Positions 54,913-63,974 of a DNA stretch of 64,000 nt are shown one piece after another; the stretch's first letter is position 1, and each line of letters starts with the position of its first letter. Origin of the DNA: Flavobacterium fluviale (GTDB lineage: Bacteria; Bacteroidota; Bacteroidia; Flavobacteriales; Flavobacteriaceae). The position numbers and the translations under genes are program-made. The notes beneath the pieces are model-generated. The model saw only the letters and a list, made by a program, of their open reading frames with translations, made no database searches and had not been told where the DNA came from. The stretch is from assembly GCF_003312915.1 (NCBI RefSeq), contig NZ_CP030261.1, positions 1,178,001 through 1,242,000 of the forward strand, written 5' to 3'.

Positions 54913-55224
54913 ATGATACAAGAAGTAATCGCATATAAGAATATAGTGGACAATATTGAAGATTTAATGGATAAATCTCCCTACAAGAAAAATTATATTA
55001 TTGAAAAAGTTGGTATTCCAAGTCCCACATTTTACAGGAAATTAAAGAGTCGGACTTTTACTGCTGATGAAGTTTTATCTATTGCTAAAATACTTTCTCC
55101 AGAAGAAAATTTTATGTTAGAATTAAAAAGTGAAATTGAGCAAGGAAAGCGAGATATAAAAAACGGAGATTTTATAACTCATGAACAAATGTTAGCTAAG
55201 CTTAAGAGTAAAAATCTTATATAA
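54913..55224 (+). CDS. HTH protein, likely antitoxin
   Basis: A 103-residue protein. Residues about 28-60 (NYIIEKVGIPSPTFYRKLKSRTFTADEVLSIAKIL, in two helices and a turn) look like a small XRE-like DNA-binding domain. The tail GDFITHEQMLAKLKSKN is the motif found at the end of many Bacteroidota antitoxins that accompany ParE/RelE toxins. A ParE-family gene lies just downstream but on the opposite strand and disrupted. The convergent order is unusual, since antitoxin and toxin normally share a transcript. Confidence 0.72.
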   Translation: MIQEVIAYKNIVDNIEDLMDKSPYKKNYIIEKVGIPSPTFYRKLKSRTFTADEVLSIAKILSPEENFMLELKSEIEQGKRDIKNGDFITHEQMLAKLKSKNLI

Positions 55225-55501
55225 AATTTATGGGCTTTTGTCGATTATTATAAAAAGAAATCAATTCGATATGATCTTCATTAATTTAATAGTACAGCAT
55301 AACGTTTTTTGAAATAATCATGCTTCGACATTTTAATTTTGAATTATATTTTCCAAGCATAGGATTGTTTTCTAATAAGGTTATGATTTTTAAAACATCT
55401 TTAATGAATTTTTGAGCTATCACTGGCGACCAAAATTGTTCAAGGTAATTGTAAATATTATCAAAGTTATACTCTGATTTTTTAGACCAAATAATCTTCA
55501 T
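55217..55501 (-). pseudogene. ParE/RelE family toxin gene with an internal stop
   Basis: The visible frame (55501 to 55286, 71 codons) has the ParE start IIWSKKSEYNFDNIYNYLEQ and reaches NVMLYY, then TAA. Reading on in the same frame gives INEDHIELISFYNNRQKP and a second stop at 55217-55219, the normal end of this family. ParE proteins usually have a lysine at the stop position, so AAA to TAA is the likely change. The restored length would be 94 codons. It overlaps the convergent HTH gene by 8 bases. Confidence 0.82.
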
Positions 55502-55555
55502 TATGAATTTGAATATTCGGCTAAAATATAAAAAATAACTTACAAATATATTGCT

Positions 55556-56515
55556 TTACAACTCAAATCTTTTCCCTTGCTCAGGATAGATAATCTTCAA
55601 TCCTAAATCATTTTGATGCTTTAACTGCTGTCTGATCTTTGTAATATTTTTAGCAGGCGGTTTTAAATGTGTAATAATGATTTTGAAATTTTTTAAGGAA
55701 TCTTTTCCAGATAATTCTTCCAAAATGTGAAGTTCTTTCATTAAATAATTCGGAGTCAAATGACCAAATAAAAATTTATCAGGCTGTTCATTCGGAAAAG
55801 AAACTTCAATAAAAATTCCTTTTAATTGTTTGGCTTTTAGCAAAGGCGCAACTGCTGTCCATAAATCACGGAGATTATTGCTTTTTTCAACTTCATCTGG
55901 TCCGGTATCTCCTAAATAAAGAACATAATTATTTTCATTTTTAACTAAAAAAGCAGTGCTTTCAAACGGACTAACATGGCTTAACGGAAATGCTTTAACT
56001 GTCATTTTTGTATTGGTTAGAGCAGATTCTTCATTCAACTTTAAAGTTTGAAAATGGTATTTTTTTAAAGGAAAACCTGGACCCGCATCTCCAAAATTGG
56101 CCCAAGTCTGATCATTGAAATAATGGTTTTCCATCATTTCCATACATTTATTAGTTGCGTAAACTGTTTTAGAAGAGTCAGCAGGAGAGTTAATAATTAA
56201 TCCCGAAACATGATCTAAATGCGCGTGCGAAATTAGATAACCTTTAATGTATTTTCGGAGAACTTCGCTGGTAGAAACTTTAAATACTTTATTTTCAATC
56301 GCTTTTTCAATTCCTGCGTTTATAGTTCCCGCATCCAAACAAATAAAATCTTTTGTGTTGGATGGAGCTGTTAAATAAGCCGAAAGATTTTTTTCGTCTA
56401 TGCCACCTTTCACACCTAAAGGCACAATTTGAAAAGAAAATTTTTGTTCTTTCTGAGAAAATATATTGGTGGAAATTAAAAGGAAGCAAACTAAAAGCCG
56501 ACTGAAAATGCTCAT
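55556..56515 (-). CDS. Class II 3',5'-cyclic-nucleotide phosphodiesterase (MBL fold)
   Basis: A 319-residue exported protein with a signal peptide (MSIFSRLLVCFLLISTNIFSQ). The metal motif ISHAHLDHVSGL follows FICLDAGTINAGIEKA. FPLSHVSPFESTAFLV, YLGDTGPDEVE, FIEVSFPNEQ and ITHLKPP are the other blocks of the PDEase II family (yeast PDE1/CpdP-like), which hydrolyses cyclic AMP. Being exported, it would act on periplasmic cyclic nucleotides or a related ester. An in-frame ATG at 56545 lies within a near-consensus promoter box, so 56515 is preferred. Confidence 0.85.
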   Translation of the reverse strand: MSIFSRLLVCFLLISTNIFSQKEQKFSFQIVPLGVKGGIDEKNLSAYLTAPSNTKDFICLDAGTINAGIEKAIENKVFKVSTSEVLRKYIKGYLISHAHLDHVSGLIINSPADSSKTVYATNKCMEMMENHYFNDQTWANFGDAGPGFPLKKYHFQTLKLNEESALTNTKMTVKAFPLSHVSPFESTAFLVKNENNYVLYLGDTGPDEVEKSNNLRDLWTAVAPLLKAKQLKGIFIEVSFPNEQPDKFLFGHLTPNYLMKELHILEELSGKDSLKNFKIIITHLKPPAKNITKIRQQLKHQNDLGLKIIYPEQGKRFEL

Positions 56516-56697
56516 ATTTTTTATTTTAAGTAATGCAAATTTCATTAAATAAATTCAATTTAAGTCGTTTCATTTCTGTTAATACTATTAAATAACCTTA
56601 AATTTACTTCTCTTTACAAGATTACTACAAGTAGAAATTAATTCTAAAATAATATCTTTACATAAAAAATATAACAATTTTAACTAAAAAAGTTACA

Positions 56698-58251
56698 ATG
56701 ACAACAATAGCATCACAATTTGGCATGAATGAAGCTTTGGAAAAGCTGGGAATAAAACTGGTGAACGACGGAACTTCAACAGGAACAGAAAATTTTGCAT
56801 CGGGCGAAGTTTTGGATAGTTTTTCTCCCGTAGATGGAAAATTAATTGCTTCGGTTAAAACTTCGACTCTTGAAGATTATGAAAAAGTAATGCGTTCCGC
56901 TACAGAAGCTTTTAAAACATTTCGATTAATTCCTGCGCCGCAACGTGGTGAAATTGTGCGTCAGTTTGGTGAAAAATTGAGACAAAACAAAGAAGCTCTT
57001 GGGAAATTGGTTTCTTACGAAATGGGTAAATCATTGCAGGAAGGTTTTGGGGAAGTTCAGGAAATGATTGATATATGCGATTTTGCAGTTGGTTTGTCAC
57101 GTCAATTACACGGATTAACCATGCATTCTGAAAGACCAGGACATCGTATGTACGAGCAATATCATCCTTTAGGAATTGTTGGAATTATTTCTGCATTTAA
57201 CTTTCCAGTTGCAGTTTGGTCATGGAATACTGCTTTAGCTTGGATTTCTGGTGATGTATGTGTTTGGAAACCTTCTGAAAAAACACCACTTTGCGGAATT
57301 GCCTGCCAAAATATTATTGCTCAAGTTATTAAGGAAAATAATCTTCCTGAAGGAATTTCATGTTTACTAACTGGAGACTACACAATAGGAGAGCTGCTAA
57401 CAAAAGACACTCGTATTCCATTAATTTCTGCGACTGGTTCTACAAGAATGGGGAAAATTGTAGCCCAAGCTGTTGCAGGAAGATTAGGTAAATCTTTATT
57501 AGAATTAGGCGGAAATAATGCTATTATAGTCACTCCAGATGCAGACATAAAAATGACTGTAATTGGAGCAGTTTTTGGAGCTGTGGGAACTGCTGGACAG
57601 CGTTGTACTTCAACTCGAAGATTGATTATTCACGAAAGTATTTATGATAAAGTAAAAGATGCTTTAGTAGCTGCTTATAAACAATTACGAATCGGAAATC
57701 CGCTTGACGAAAACAATCATGTTGGACCTTTAATTGATATGCACGCTGTGGAATTGTACGCAACGGCTTTAAACAGAGTAGTGGCTGAAGGCGGAAAAAT
57801 TATAGTTGAAGGGGGAGTGCTTTCTGGAGAAGGTTATGAAAGTGGCTGCTATGTAAAACCTGCAATTGCAGAAGCAGAAAATTCATTTGAAATTGTACAG
57901 CATGAAACTTTTGCTCCTGTTTTATATTTGATTAAGTATTCTGGAGATGTCGAGAATGCTATTGAAATTCAAAATGGTGTTGCTCAAGGATTATCATCAG
58001 CGATTATGACGAATAATTTGCGTGAAGCCGAAAGATTTTTGTCTGTTACAGGTTCTGACTGTGGAATTGCAAATGTAAATATCGGAACTTCAGGAGCTGA
58101 GATTGGCGGTGCTTTTGGAGGTGAAAAGGAAACTGGAGGCGGACGCGAATCTGGTTCTGATGCTTGGAAAATTTATATGAGACGCCAGACGAATACTATT
58201 AATTATACCACAAATCTTCCTTTGGCGCAGGGAATTAAGTTTGATTTGTAA
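56698..58251 (+). CDS. Aldehyde dehydrogenase, ALDH7 (antiquitin/AASADH) family
   Basis: A 517-residue NAD-dependent dehydrogenase. The general base is Glu269 in LELGGNNA and the catalytic cysteine is Cys303 in GQRCTSTRR. FNFPVAVWSWN binds the cofactor. The C-terminal GIANVNIGTSGAEIGGAFGG and ETGGGRESGSDAW are the marks of ALDH7, which oxidises alpha-aminoadipate semialdehyde (piperideine-6-carboxylate) in lysine catabolism. Its nearness to nbaC might suggest 2-aminomuconate semialdehyde, but the motifs argue for ALDH7. A perfect palindromic terminator follows. Confidence 0.92.
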   Translation: MTTIASQFGMNEALEKLGIKLVNDGTSTGTENFASGEVLDSFSPVDGKLIASVKTSTLEDYEKVMRSATEAFKTFRLIPAPQRGEIVRQFGEKLRQNKEALGKLVSYEMGKSLQEGFGEVQEMIDICDFAVGLSRQLHGLTMHSERPGHRMYEQYHPLGIVGIISAFNFPVAVWSWNTALAWISGDVCVWKPSEKTPLCGIACQNIIAQVIKENNLPEGISCLLTGDYTIGELLTKDTRIPLISATGSTRMGKIVAQAVAGRLGKSLLELGGNNAIIVTPDADIKMTVIGAVFGAVGTAGQRCTSTRRLIIHESIYDKVKDALVAAYKQLRIGNPLDENNHVGPLIDMHAVELYATALNRVVAEGGKIIVEGGVLSGEGYESGCYVKPAIAEAENSFEIVQHETFAPVLYLIKYSGDVENAIEIQNGVAQGLSSAIMTNNLREAERFLSVTGSDCGIANVNIGTSGAEIGGAFGGEKETGGGRESGSDAWKIYMRRQTNTINYTTNLPLAQGIKFDL

Positions 58252-58266
58252 AACTTCTTAAGAAAT

Positions 58267-58292
58267 AAAGGCTTCCAAATTTGGAAGCCTTT
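58267..58292. terminator. Bidirectional terminator
   Basis: A perfect 26-base palindrome (aaaggcttccaaa and its complement) followed by TTCTG, between the convergent ALDH and pectate lyase genes. Confidence 0.82.
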
Positions 58293-58309
58293 TCTGTTTG
58301 TTTTAGTTT

Positions 58310-61165
58310 TTATTTTTTTAGAATTGTCTGATTGAATGAACCATCAGTCGTATAAATTTTTGCCAGATAAGTTCCCGGAATTAAACCATTTGTATCAATA
58401 CTTTCGGTTTGTTTTCCAGTAGCACTTACAAGGTTCCCTGAAATATTGTAAATTAAAACTTTCTCCACTTTCTGATTTGGATCGGATAAATACAAAGTAC
58501 TCGAAACTGGATTTGGATACAATATAATTTTAGCCTCTGTATTTTCAGCTGCTAAAGAATAGGAAGCAGGTGCTGCTTTTAATGTACTTCCACCGTAAAC
58601 TGTACTGATATAGAATAAATTAGCAACAGAACCTTTTGTTATAGTGTGTGAACCAGCAGCAAGTGATGCAGTTACGATTCCTGCAGATGCAGTATAAGAA
58701 ACATTATCTACCTTAATTGTTCCCGTAAAATTGGAATCAAAAACTAAAGTTAGTGTTGATGCACTTGTAGTAGTATAATTGATAGTGGTACTTGATTCTA
58801 TTTTTAAACGCTGTGTTAAAGTTAGCCCATTGTAGGACACAGACCCTGGCGTAGAATTCATGTTTCCTGTAATTGCGTAAAACGTGCTCGTTTTTCCAGA
58901 TGTTGTAAAATTATGAATTTCACTTCCTGATGAGCTAGTAGAAACAGTTATTGTTCCCGATGCTGTTGCTGGTGATCCTGCTGTTCCAGAAGTTGCTATA
59001 GAATACGATACATTTGCGGTTGGTGTTCCTGTTATCGTTATTGTTTTTGCAGTTGTGTTTTTTACAAAGCTTAATCCAGAGGCTGGTAATCCAGTTACAG
59101 TAGCATCTGTTGCATTTCCGCCCCAAGTAAATACGATAGAACTAATTGCAGTTCCAGAGGAAACAGTTTGACTATTATTTCCAGAGGAAGTTAAAGTTTG
59201 ATTTCCTGCAGCCGTAACCGTTATAGTACCAGATCCACTTGCTGGTGAACCGCTCGTACCAGAAGTAGCGATTGAATAAGAAACAGTTGCTGTTGGTGTT
59301 CCAGTAATTGTTATTGTTTTCGCAGTTGTATTTTTCACAAAAGTTAATCCAGAAGCTGGTATTCCTGTTACAGTTGCATTTGTTGCATCTCCACCCCAAG
59401 TAAAAACAATTGAACTTATCGCCGAACCACTTACGACAGTTTGATTATTATTTGCAGATGAGGTTAAGGTTAAAGACTGACTTCCAGCAGGCGGGTTTCC
59501 TTCTCCTTGTACAGCAACTAAAGTTCCAGTATAATTTGTTAATGCCGTTTTTAATGCATTGATAACTAGTGATGAAGTGTCGTCAACAGCATTGTTAAAT
59601 GTCCATTGAAGATCTCCTCCTGAGATGCGCCCAGCATATTGCATTGTTTTCGTTTTTGCCGCTGCCGGCTGATCGATTACTAGATTTTTTACGTATAAAC
59701 CAGCATCAGTATCAAAATTATTATAGGTATTTGCTCCCGATTTTGATTTTACAGAACTGCTTACAACTTCACCTCTTGTTGTAGCTACATAAGCATCAAA
59801 ATCTGTTGTAGAACTTATTTTTCCTGCGATATTGTATAAAGGATTTGGATCATTGTAAGCTACGAAACGCATATTATTTGTTCCATTTGAAGCATCAAAT
59901 GTGTTGTTAAAAGCTTTAATGCTTCCTCCAGCTTCGCCAGAAAATGTTCCCATTGTTCCAGCGTTATTCACTTGATTGGCTTCATCCCAAATATCAGTTC
60001 CTTGAAGAGAAGTCAACATTGGATGCTTACTATTTCTAAAATAATTTCCTTCTACAAATAGAGAAGATCCCAATGTAGATCCTGAGCCATATTTTGCAAT
60101 ACCATCAAAATAATTGTTATAGATATGCGCAGAATAATAACGAACTCTTGGATGACGAGAATCAGAATGATCAAACCAGTTGTGGTGATACGTTATATAC
60201 AATCCAGATGTTGTTCCTTCGCTTAATCCTAAAAGACTGGCTTTTCCATTATCCCAAAAGTGATTGTAAGACAAAGTGATATAAGTTGAAGTTTTATTGT
60301 CTAATGCGCCATCTCCTTTTATTTGATCTGCATCGCTTCCTGCATTTCCATAAAATAAATCGCAGTTATGAACCCAAATATGATCATTGTCTTGTTGCAT
60401 TCCAATATTATCGCCAGCGGTACTGTTGCAATTCATGAAACCAAGATTATTCACTTCAATGTTGGATGCCGATTTTAAACGAACTCCCCATCCATTAGCA
60501 ACAGCATCGTTTCCAATACCTTCAAAAGTTACATAACTTGAAGCATTGTTAGCATTTTCAATTACAACATCGCCACCTTCCATAACTGTCATATCAGTAA
60601 CATTTCCGATCAAACGAATGATAAACGGGCGAGTGTCTTTTCCTTTCTTAATCGCATAAAGAATATTTTGTAAACCAATACAAGGATTTGTACTTGCTCC
60701 GGTAATATTCATTGAAACGGTGTTTTTGGTATTTTGTGTGATGTAAAGAATCACGGCATTATCCTTCGGAGTACCGTCAGCTTTATATCCGCCGGGAACA
60801 CGTCCGCCTTCAAAAGCAAATCCATTTCTGTCATGAGCAGCTACGTTTAAATTACCTTTAGAAGCTCCTGTTCCCTCTGTGCCATTCACGACAGGTTTTA
60901 CCTTTACAGTGTAAGTTCCAGCTTTCAAACCAGGAATATCAGCACGAAAATAAGAACCATAACTTCTTATAAGCTGGTCGTCTATTTTTTTATCGGTAAA
61001 CCCGTTTCCTGTGTAGTAGACGTTATACGATTGTGCACCGCTGACCGGCTGCCATTTAATAAAAGCTGATTCTAACCAGCCTGAAGCTTCGTTAATTGTT
61101 ACTGACTGTGCCCATAACTGAACTGTCATGAGAAATACAGCCACTAAGAGTAGGTTTTTTTTCAT
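58310..61165 (-). CDS. Secreted pectate lyase (PL1) with T9SS sorting domain
   Basis: A 951-residue protein with a signal peptide (MKKNLLLVAVFLMTVQLWAQ). A fibronectin III-like domain (about 20-105) is followed by a PL1 beta-helix (about 110-450) with DNDHIWVHNCDLFYG, DADQIKGDGALDNKTSTYI, YITYHHNWFDHSDSRHPRVR (catalytic arginine near 336-338) and HIYNNYFDGIAKYGSGS. Two near-identical 90-residue repeats follow (about 562-744), then a carbohydrate-binding-like beta domain and a type A T9SS tail (IILYPNPVSSTLYL to QTILKK). It cleaves pectin or polygalacturonate by elimination at the cell surface. It is probably controlled from the palindromes upstream. Confidence 0.93.
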   Translation of the reverse strand: MKKNLLLVAVFLMTVQLWAQSVTINEASGWLESAFIKWQPVSGAQSYNVYYTGNGFTDKKIDDQLIRSYGSYFRADIPGLKAGTYTVKVKPVVNGTEGTGASKGNLNVAAHDRNGFAFEGGRVPGGYKADGTPKDNAVILYITQNTKNTVSMNITGASTNPCIGLQNILYAIKKGKDTRPFIIRLIGNVTDMTVMEGGDVVIENANNASSYVTFEGIGNDAVANGWGVRLKSASNIEVNNLGFMNCNSTAGDNIGMQQDNDHIWVHNCDLFYGNAGSDADQIKGDGALDNKTSTYITLSYNHFWDNGKASLLGLSEGTTSGLYITYHHNWFDHSDSRHPRVRYYSAHIYNNYFDGIAKYGSGSTLGSSLFVEGNYFRNSKHPMLTSLQGTDIWDEANQVNNAGTMGTFSGEAGGSIKAFNNTFDASNGTNNMRFVAYNDPNPLYNIAGKISSTTDFDAYVATTRGEVVSSSVKSKSGANTYNNFDTDAGLYVKNLVIDQPAAAKTKTMQYAGRISGGDLQWTFNNAVDDTSSLVINALKTALTNYTGTLVAVQGEGNPPAGSQSLTLTSSANNNQTVVSGSAISSIVFTWGGDATNATVTGIPASGLTFVKNTTAKTITITGTPTATVSYSIATSGTSGSPASGSGTITVTAAGNQTLTSSGNNSQTVSSGTAISSIVFTWGGNATDATVTGLPASGLSFVKNTTAKTITITGTPTANVSYSIATSGTAGSPATASGTITVSTSSSGSEIHNFTTSGKTSTFYAITGNMNSTPGSVSYNGLTLTQRLKIESSTTINYTTTSASTLTLVFDSNFTGTIKVDNVSYTASAGIVTASLAAGSHTITKGSVANLFYISTVYGGSTLKAAPASYSLAAENTEAKIILYPNPVSSTLYLSDPNQKVEKVLIYNISGNLVSATGKQTESIDTNGLIPGTYLAKIYTTDGSFNQTILKK
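58930..59480. repeat. Tandem coding repeats in the pectate lyase gene
   Basis: Two consecutive units of roughly 270 bases encode near-identical beta domains (SSIVFTWGG, ATVTG, ASGL, FVKNTTAKTITITGTP, VSYSIATSGT). The similarity is also high at the DNA level. Confidence 0.85.
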
Positions 61166-61229
61166 AATTGTGTGGTTTAAGAATGTTAATAATAGTAAGT
61201 GGTTTTACTATCAAGTACAAGTGGTTAAT

Positions 61230-61243
61230 TGTAATCGATTACA
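61230..61243. promoter_or_regulatory. Operator-like palindrome upstream of the pectate lyase gene
   Basis: TGTAATCGATTACA is a perfect 14-base palindrome with a central CG, the form bound by many LacI-family regulators. It lies 65-78 bases before the lyase ATG. Confidence 0.6.
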
Positions 61244-61331
61244 CAAAAATATATATTAATTCTTAAATCAATAATTATTTTATATAAAAAAAGAATATAA
61301 TAATAAATATTAGCTTTTTATATAGTGAAAA

Positions 61332-61364
61332 TGTAATAAATTGCATTGATTGTAATTTATTACA
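61332..61364. promoter_or_regulatory. Two further TGTAAT...TTACA-type half-palindromes
   Basis: TGTAATAAATTGCA (61332-61345) and TGTAATTTATTACA (61351-61364) resemble the site at 61230, with AT centres. The rest of the 484-base gap (61166-61649) is AT-rich, with no gene seen, and ends in the 61598-61627 hairpin. Confidence 0.45.
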
Positions 61365-61597
61365 CATTTTAATGTATGGTAAAATGCTTTGTTTTATTAG
61401 GGTATTGAGAATTTCATTTTCTGATAGCTATTTGATTGCTAAAAATGCATTTTTTTTAATTACAAAAATTACATTTTAAATTTTTGTAAGAATAAACTTT
61501 GTTATATGTTTTAAACATCAGAAATATTTTAAAAATGAAAGCACGCAAATTATATCTTTAAAAGATAAAATGAGATTTTTGAATTATTTATAATAAA

Positions 61598-61627
61598 AAA
61601 GCCTTTTTGATTTTACTCAAAAAGGCT
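61598..61627. terminator. Terminator after the Bax inhibitor-1 family gene
   Basis: Perfect 12-base arms (61598-61609 and 61616-61627) just past the minus-strand stop at 61650. Confidence 0.8.
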
Positions 61628-61649
61628 TCAATTATTTTATGTAGAATTA

Positions 61650-62420
61650 TTAGTCTTTGCTCGATAGTTTAGCGAGCAGTCTTAAAAATTCAATATACAA
61701 CCAAACTAATGTGATCATAAGTCCCATAGCACCGTACCATTCCATAAACTTTGGCATTTTTTCTTTTGCTCCTTTTTCAATTAAATCAAAATCTAAGAAT
61801 AAGTTAAGAGCTGCGATTATAATTACAAAAACGCTGATACCAATACTCATCATTGAGTTTCCATGATGCACAGGAGTAAAGCTTGTAAACATTGATACAA
61901 CCCATGAAATTAAATAATAAGTCGCAATTGCCAAAGTCGCAGCAATAACAACAGATTTAAATTGCTCTGTAACTTTAACAATTTTGAATTTGTATAAACC
62001 TAGACAAACTAAAAAAGTCACTAAAGTTGCTCCAACGGCATTAATTACAATTCCTGGAAATTTCAATTCGAATATTGCAGAAATTCCTCCAATAAATAAA
62101 CCTTCAAATAAAGCATATCCTGGCGCTAAATAAGGTGAAGCTTGTGGTTTAAAAGCAGAAACTATAACAAGAATAAAAGCAATAATTGCTCCTCCAATAG
62201 TTGGAAGCATAGGATTCATTCCATTAAAGGCCATCCACCAAGTTACCATTGCGGCACCGCATAAAATTAAAAATAAAATTGCCGTTTTGTTAATTGTTCC
62301 TGACACCGTCATTTCTTGATTGTAATCAATAATTTGAGCTTGGTGTACTTCTTCAGCTTTTGAAGTTGCACTAGAAAAACGCTTACTGTTTAAAAACGGA
62401 TTTTTTGAATTAAAGTTCAT
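61650..62420 (-). CDS. Bax inhibitor-1/YccA family membrane protein
   Basis: A 256-residue inner-membrane protein with seven hydrophobic segments after a 45-residue polar N-terminus. Family blocks are YALFEGLFIGGIS, ALNLFLDFDLIEKGAK and MEWYGAMGLMITLVWLYIEFLRLL. Relatives act as calcium-leak channels or modulate membrane proteases. The role here is not known. An exact -7 box lies 23 bases before the ATG. Confidence 0.94.
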   Translation of the reverse strand: MNFNSKNPFLNSKRFSSATSKAEEVHQAQIIDYNQEMTVSGTINKTAILFLILCGAAMVTWWMAFNGMNPMLPTIGGAIIAFILVIVSAFKPQASPYLAPGYALFEGLFIGGISAIFELKFPGIVINAVGATLVTFLVCLGLYKFKIVKVTEQFKSVVIAATLAIATYYLISWVVSMFTSFTPVHHGNSMMSIGISVFVIIIAALNLFLDFDLIEKGAKEKMPKFMEWYGAMGLMITLVWLYIEFLRLLAKLSSKD

Positions 62421-62443
62421 AATTTAATACATTTAATTGAACC

Positions 62444-62451
62444 CAAATATA
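62444..62451 (-). promoter_or_regulatory. -7 box of the Bax inhibitor-1 family gene
   Basis: An exact TATATTTG on the minus strand, 23 bases before the ATG at 62420. Confidence 0.5.
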
Positions 62452-62527
62452 TGGAGATTTTTTGAAGTGCAATTGAATGAGAGAATTTTTAACATGAATT
62501 TCTCTTCCTTATTTACCGTATATAAAA

Positions 62528-62554
62528 AATCCACCAAAACTAATTTGATGGATT
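62528..62554 (-). terminator. Terminator after nuoN
   Basis: 11-base arms (62528-62538 and 62544-62554) with one wobble on the minus strand, followed there by a T-run. It lies 29 bases past the nuoN stop. Confidence 0.7.
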
Positions 62555-62582
62555 CTTTTATAATTTAATTTAAGAAAATGTC

Positions 62583-63974
62583 TTAATTCAAAAGATCTAA
62601 AACTAATGAAGGGAATAAACCTAATGTAATATTCAATACAATTGATACTACAGCAACTGCATAAATAAGAAATGGTTTTCCAGTTCTTTCTTGATTTGGC
62701 TCTTTAGAATACATTGCAAGTATTAGTTTGAAATAATATGCAACACTTATAATAGAATTGATTACAGCAACAATTACTAAACCAATATATCCTGCCTGAA
62801 TAGTTTGATTGAATAAAAATAACTTCGCAAAAAATCCTGAGAAAATCGGGATTCCAGCCATTGATAATAATGAAGCTGTAAGAATAGTAGCCAATAACGG
62901 ATTTGTTTTTCCTAAACCATGAAAATTTGTAATGTCTTCATTGTCATGATCTCTGCATACATATAAAATAACACTAAAAGCAGCGATTCCAGCCAAAGCA
63001 TAAGCAGCAGTGTAATATAATAAAACACCAGCAGAAGCAGAAACAGTTAATAATGTCATTAACATGAAACCAGCATGAGAAATTCCAGAAAAAGCAAGCA
63101 TACGTTTAACGTTTACTTGTCTTAATGCCATAATGTTACCAACAGACATTGAAGCGATTGAAATGATAACCACTATGACTTCAAACGTATGTAAAAGATC
63201 TTGGTTTTCTAATGAAGAAATGAAGTTCATACCAGCAATTAATTTGAATAAGGTTGCAATTGCGACCACTTTTGCCAATGTACTCATTAAAGCTGTTGTT
63301 AAAGCTGGCGAACCTTCGTAAACATCTGGAGCCCAGAAATGGAAAGGAACTGCGGCAACTTTAAACAACATACCAACTACCATTAAAATCATTCCGATAG
63401 GAAACCAGATTGGTAATTCTGCAGACAATGCACTTTCGTGTATTTCGCTGATGTCAAAACTTCCCATTGCTCCATAAATCAAACAAATTCCAAATAAGAT
63501 AATTCCAGAAGCGAAAGATCCCATTAAGAAATATTTCATTCCCGCTTCGTTACTTTTTAAATTTAAACGTTCGCTGGCAGCTAAAACATATAAAGCGATT
63601 GATAAGATTTCGATACCTAGAAAAAACATCGCTAAGTTTCCAAAAGAAACCATTGCAACAGCTCCAGCAAGTAAGAATACTTTAATTGCAACGAAATCTG
63701 AAATTTTTGATGGATGCTTGTGATAAAAATTATGACTTAACGCTACAAGGAAAATCGTCAAAACGATGAACAACGATGAAAAAGCTGTAGAAAACTTTGA
63801 CACTGCTATCATATTGTTGTAATAACTTTGTTCAGTTCCAAATTCGTAGAAATTAAGAGCCAATACACCTAATAAACCAACAATGGTAATAGGGACGATG
63901 GCTTTTCTTAAATTAAGAATTTCAAACAATAGGCAGAAAATACCCAATCCTGTTATAGCTATTAATGTATTCAT
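62583..63974 (-). CDS. nuoN: NADH-quinone oxidoreductase subunit N
   Basis: A 463-residue proton-pumping membrane subunit of respiratory complex I, with about 13-14 hydrophobic segments. FFLGIEILSIALYVLAA carries the conserved glutamate of TM5. KVAAVPFHFWAPDVYEGSP holds the lysine of TM7 and the HFWAPDVYEG signature. VNVKRMLAFSGISHAGFML is the TM8 block. It is normally the last gene of the nuo operon. The terminator downstream fits this, and nuoM would be expected just beyond the right edge of the window. Confidence 0.96.
   Translation of the reverse strand: MNTLIAITGLGIFCLLFEILNLRKAIVPITIVGLLGVLALNFYEFGTEQSYYNNMIAVSKFSTAFSSLFIVLTIFLVALSHNFYHKHPSKISDFVAIKVFLLAGAVAMVSFGNLAMFFLGIEILSIALYVLAASERLNLKSNEAGMKYFLMGSFASGIILFGICLIYGAMGSFDISEIHESALSAELPIWFPIGMILMVVGMLFKVAAVPFHFWAPDVYEGSPALTTALMSTLAKVVAIATLFKLIAGMNFISSLENQDLLHTFEVIVVIISIASMSVGNIMALRQVNVKRMLAFSGISHAGFMLMTLLTVSASAGVLLYYTAAYALAGIAAFSVILYVCRDHDNEDITNFHGLGKTNPLLATILTASLLSMAGIPIFSGFFAKLFLFNQTIQAGYIGLVIVAVINSIISVAYYFKLILAMYSKEPNQERTGKPFLIYAVAVVSIVLNITLGLFPSLVLDLLN

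Noticed and set aside
56698..58251. 2-aminomuconate semialdehyde dehydrogenase acting after the nearby 3-hydroxyanthranilate dioxygenase
   Set aside because: The C-terminal GAEIGGAFGG and ETGGGRESGSDAW motifs are those of ALDH7, and unrelated genes lie between the two.
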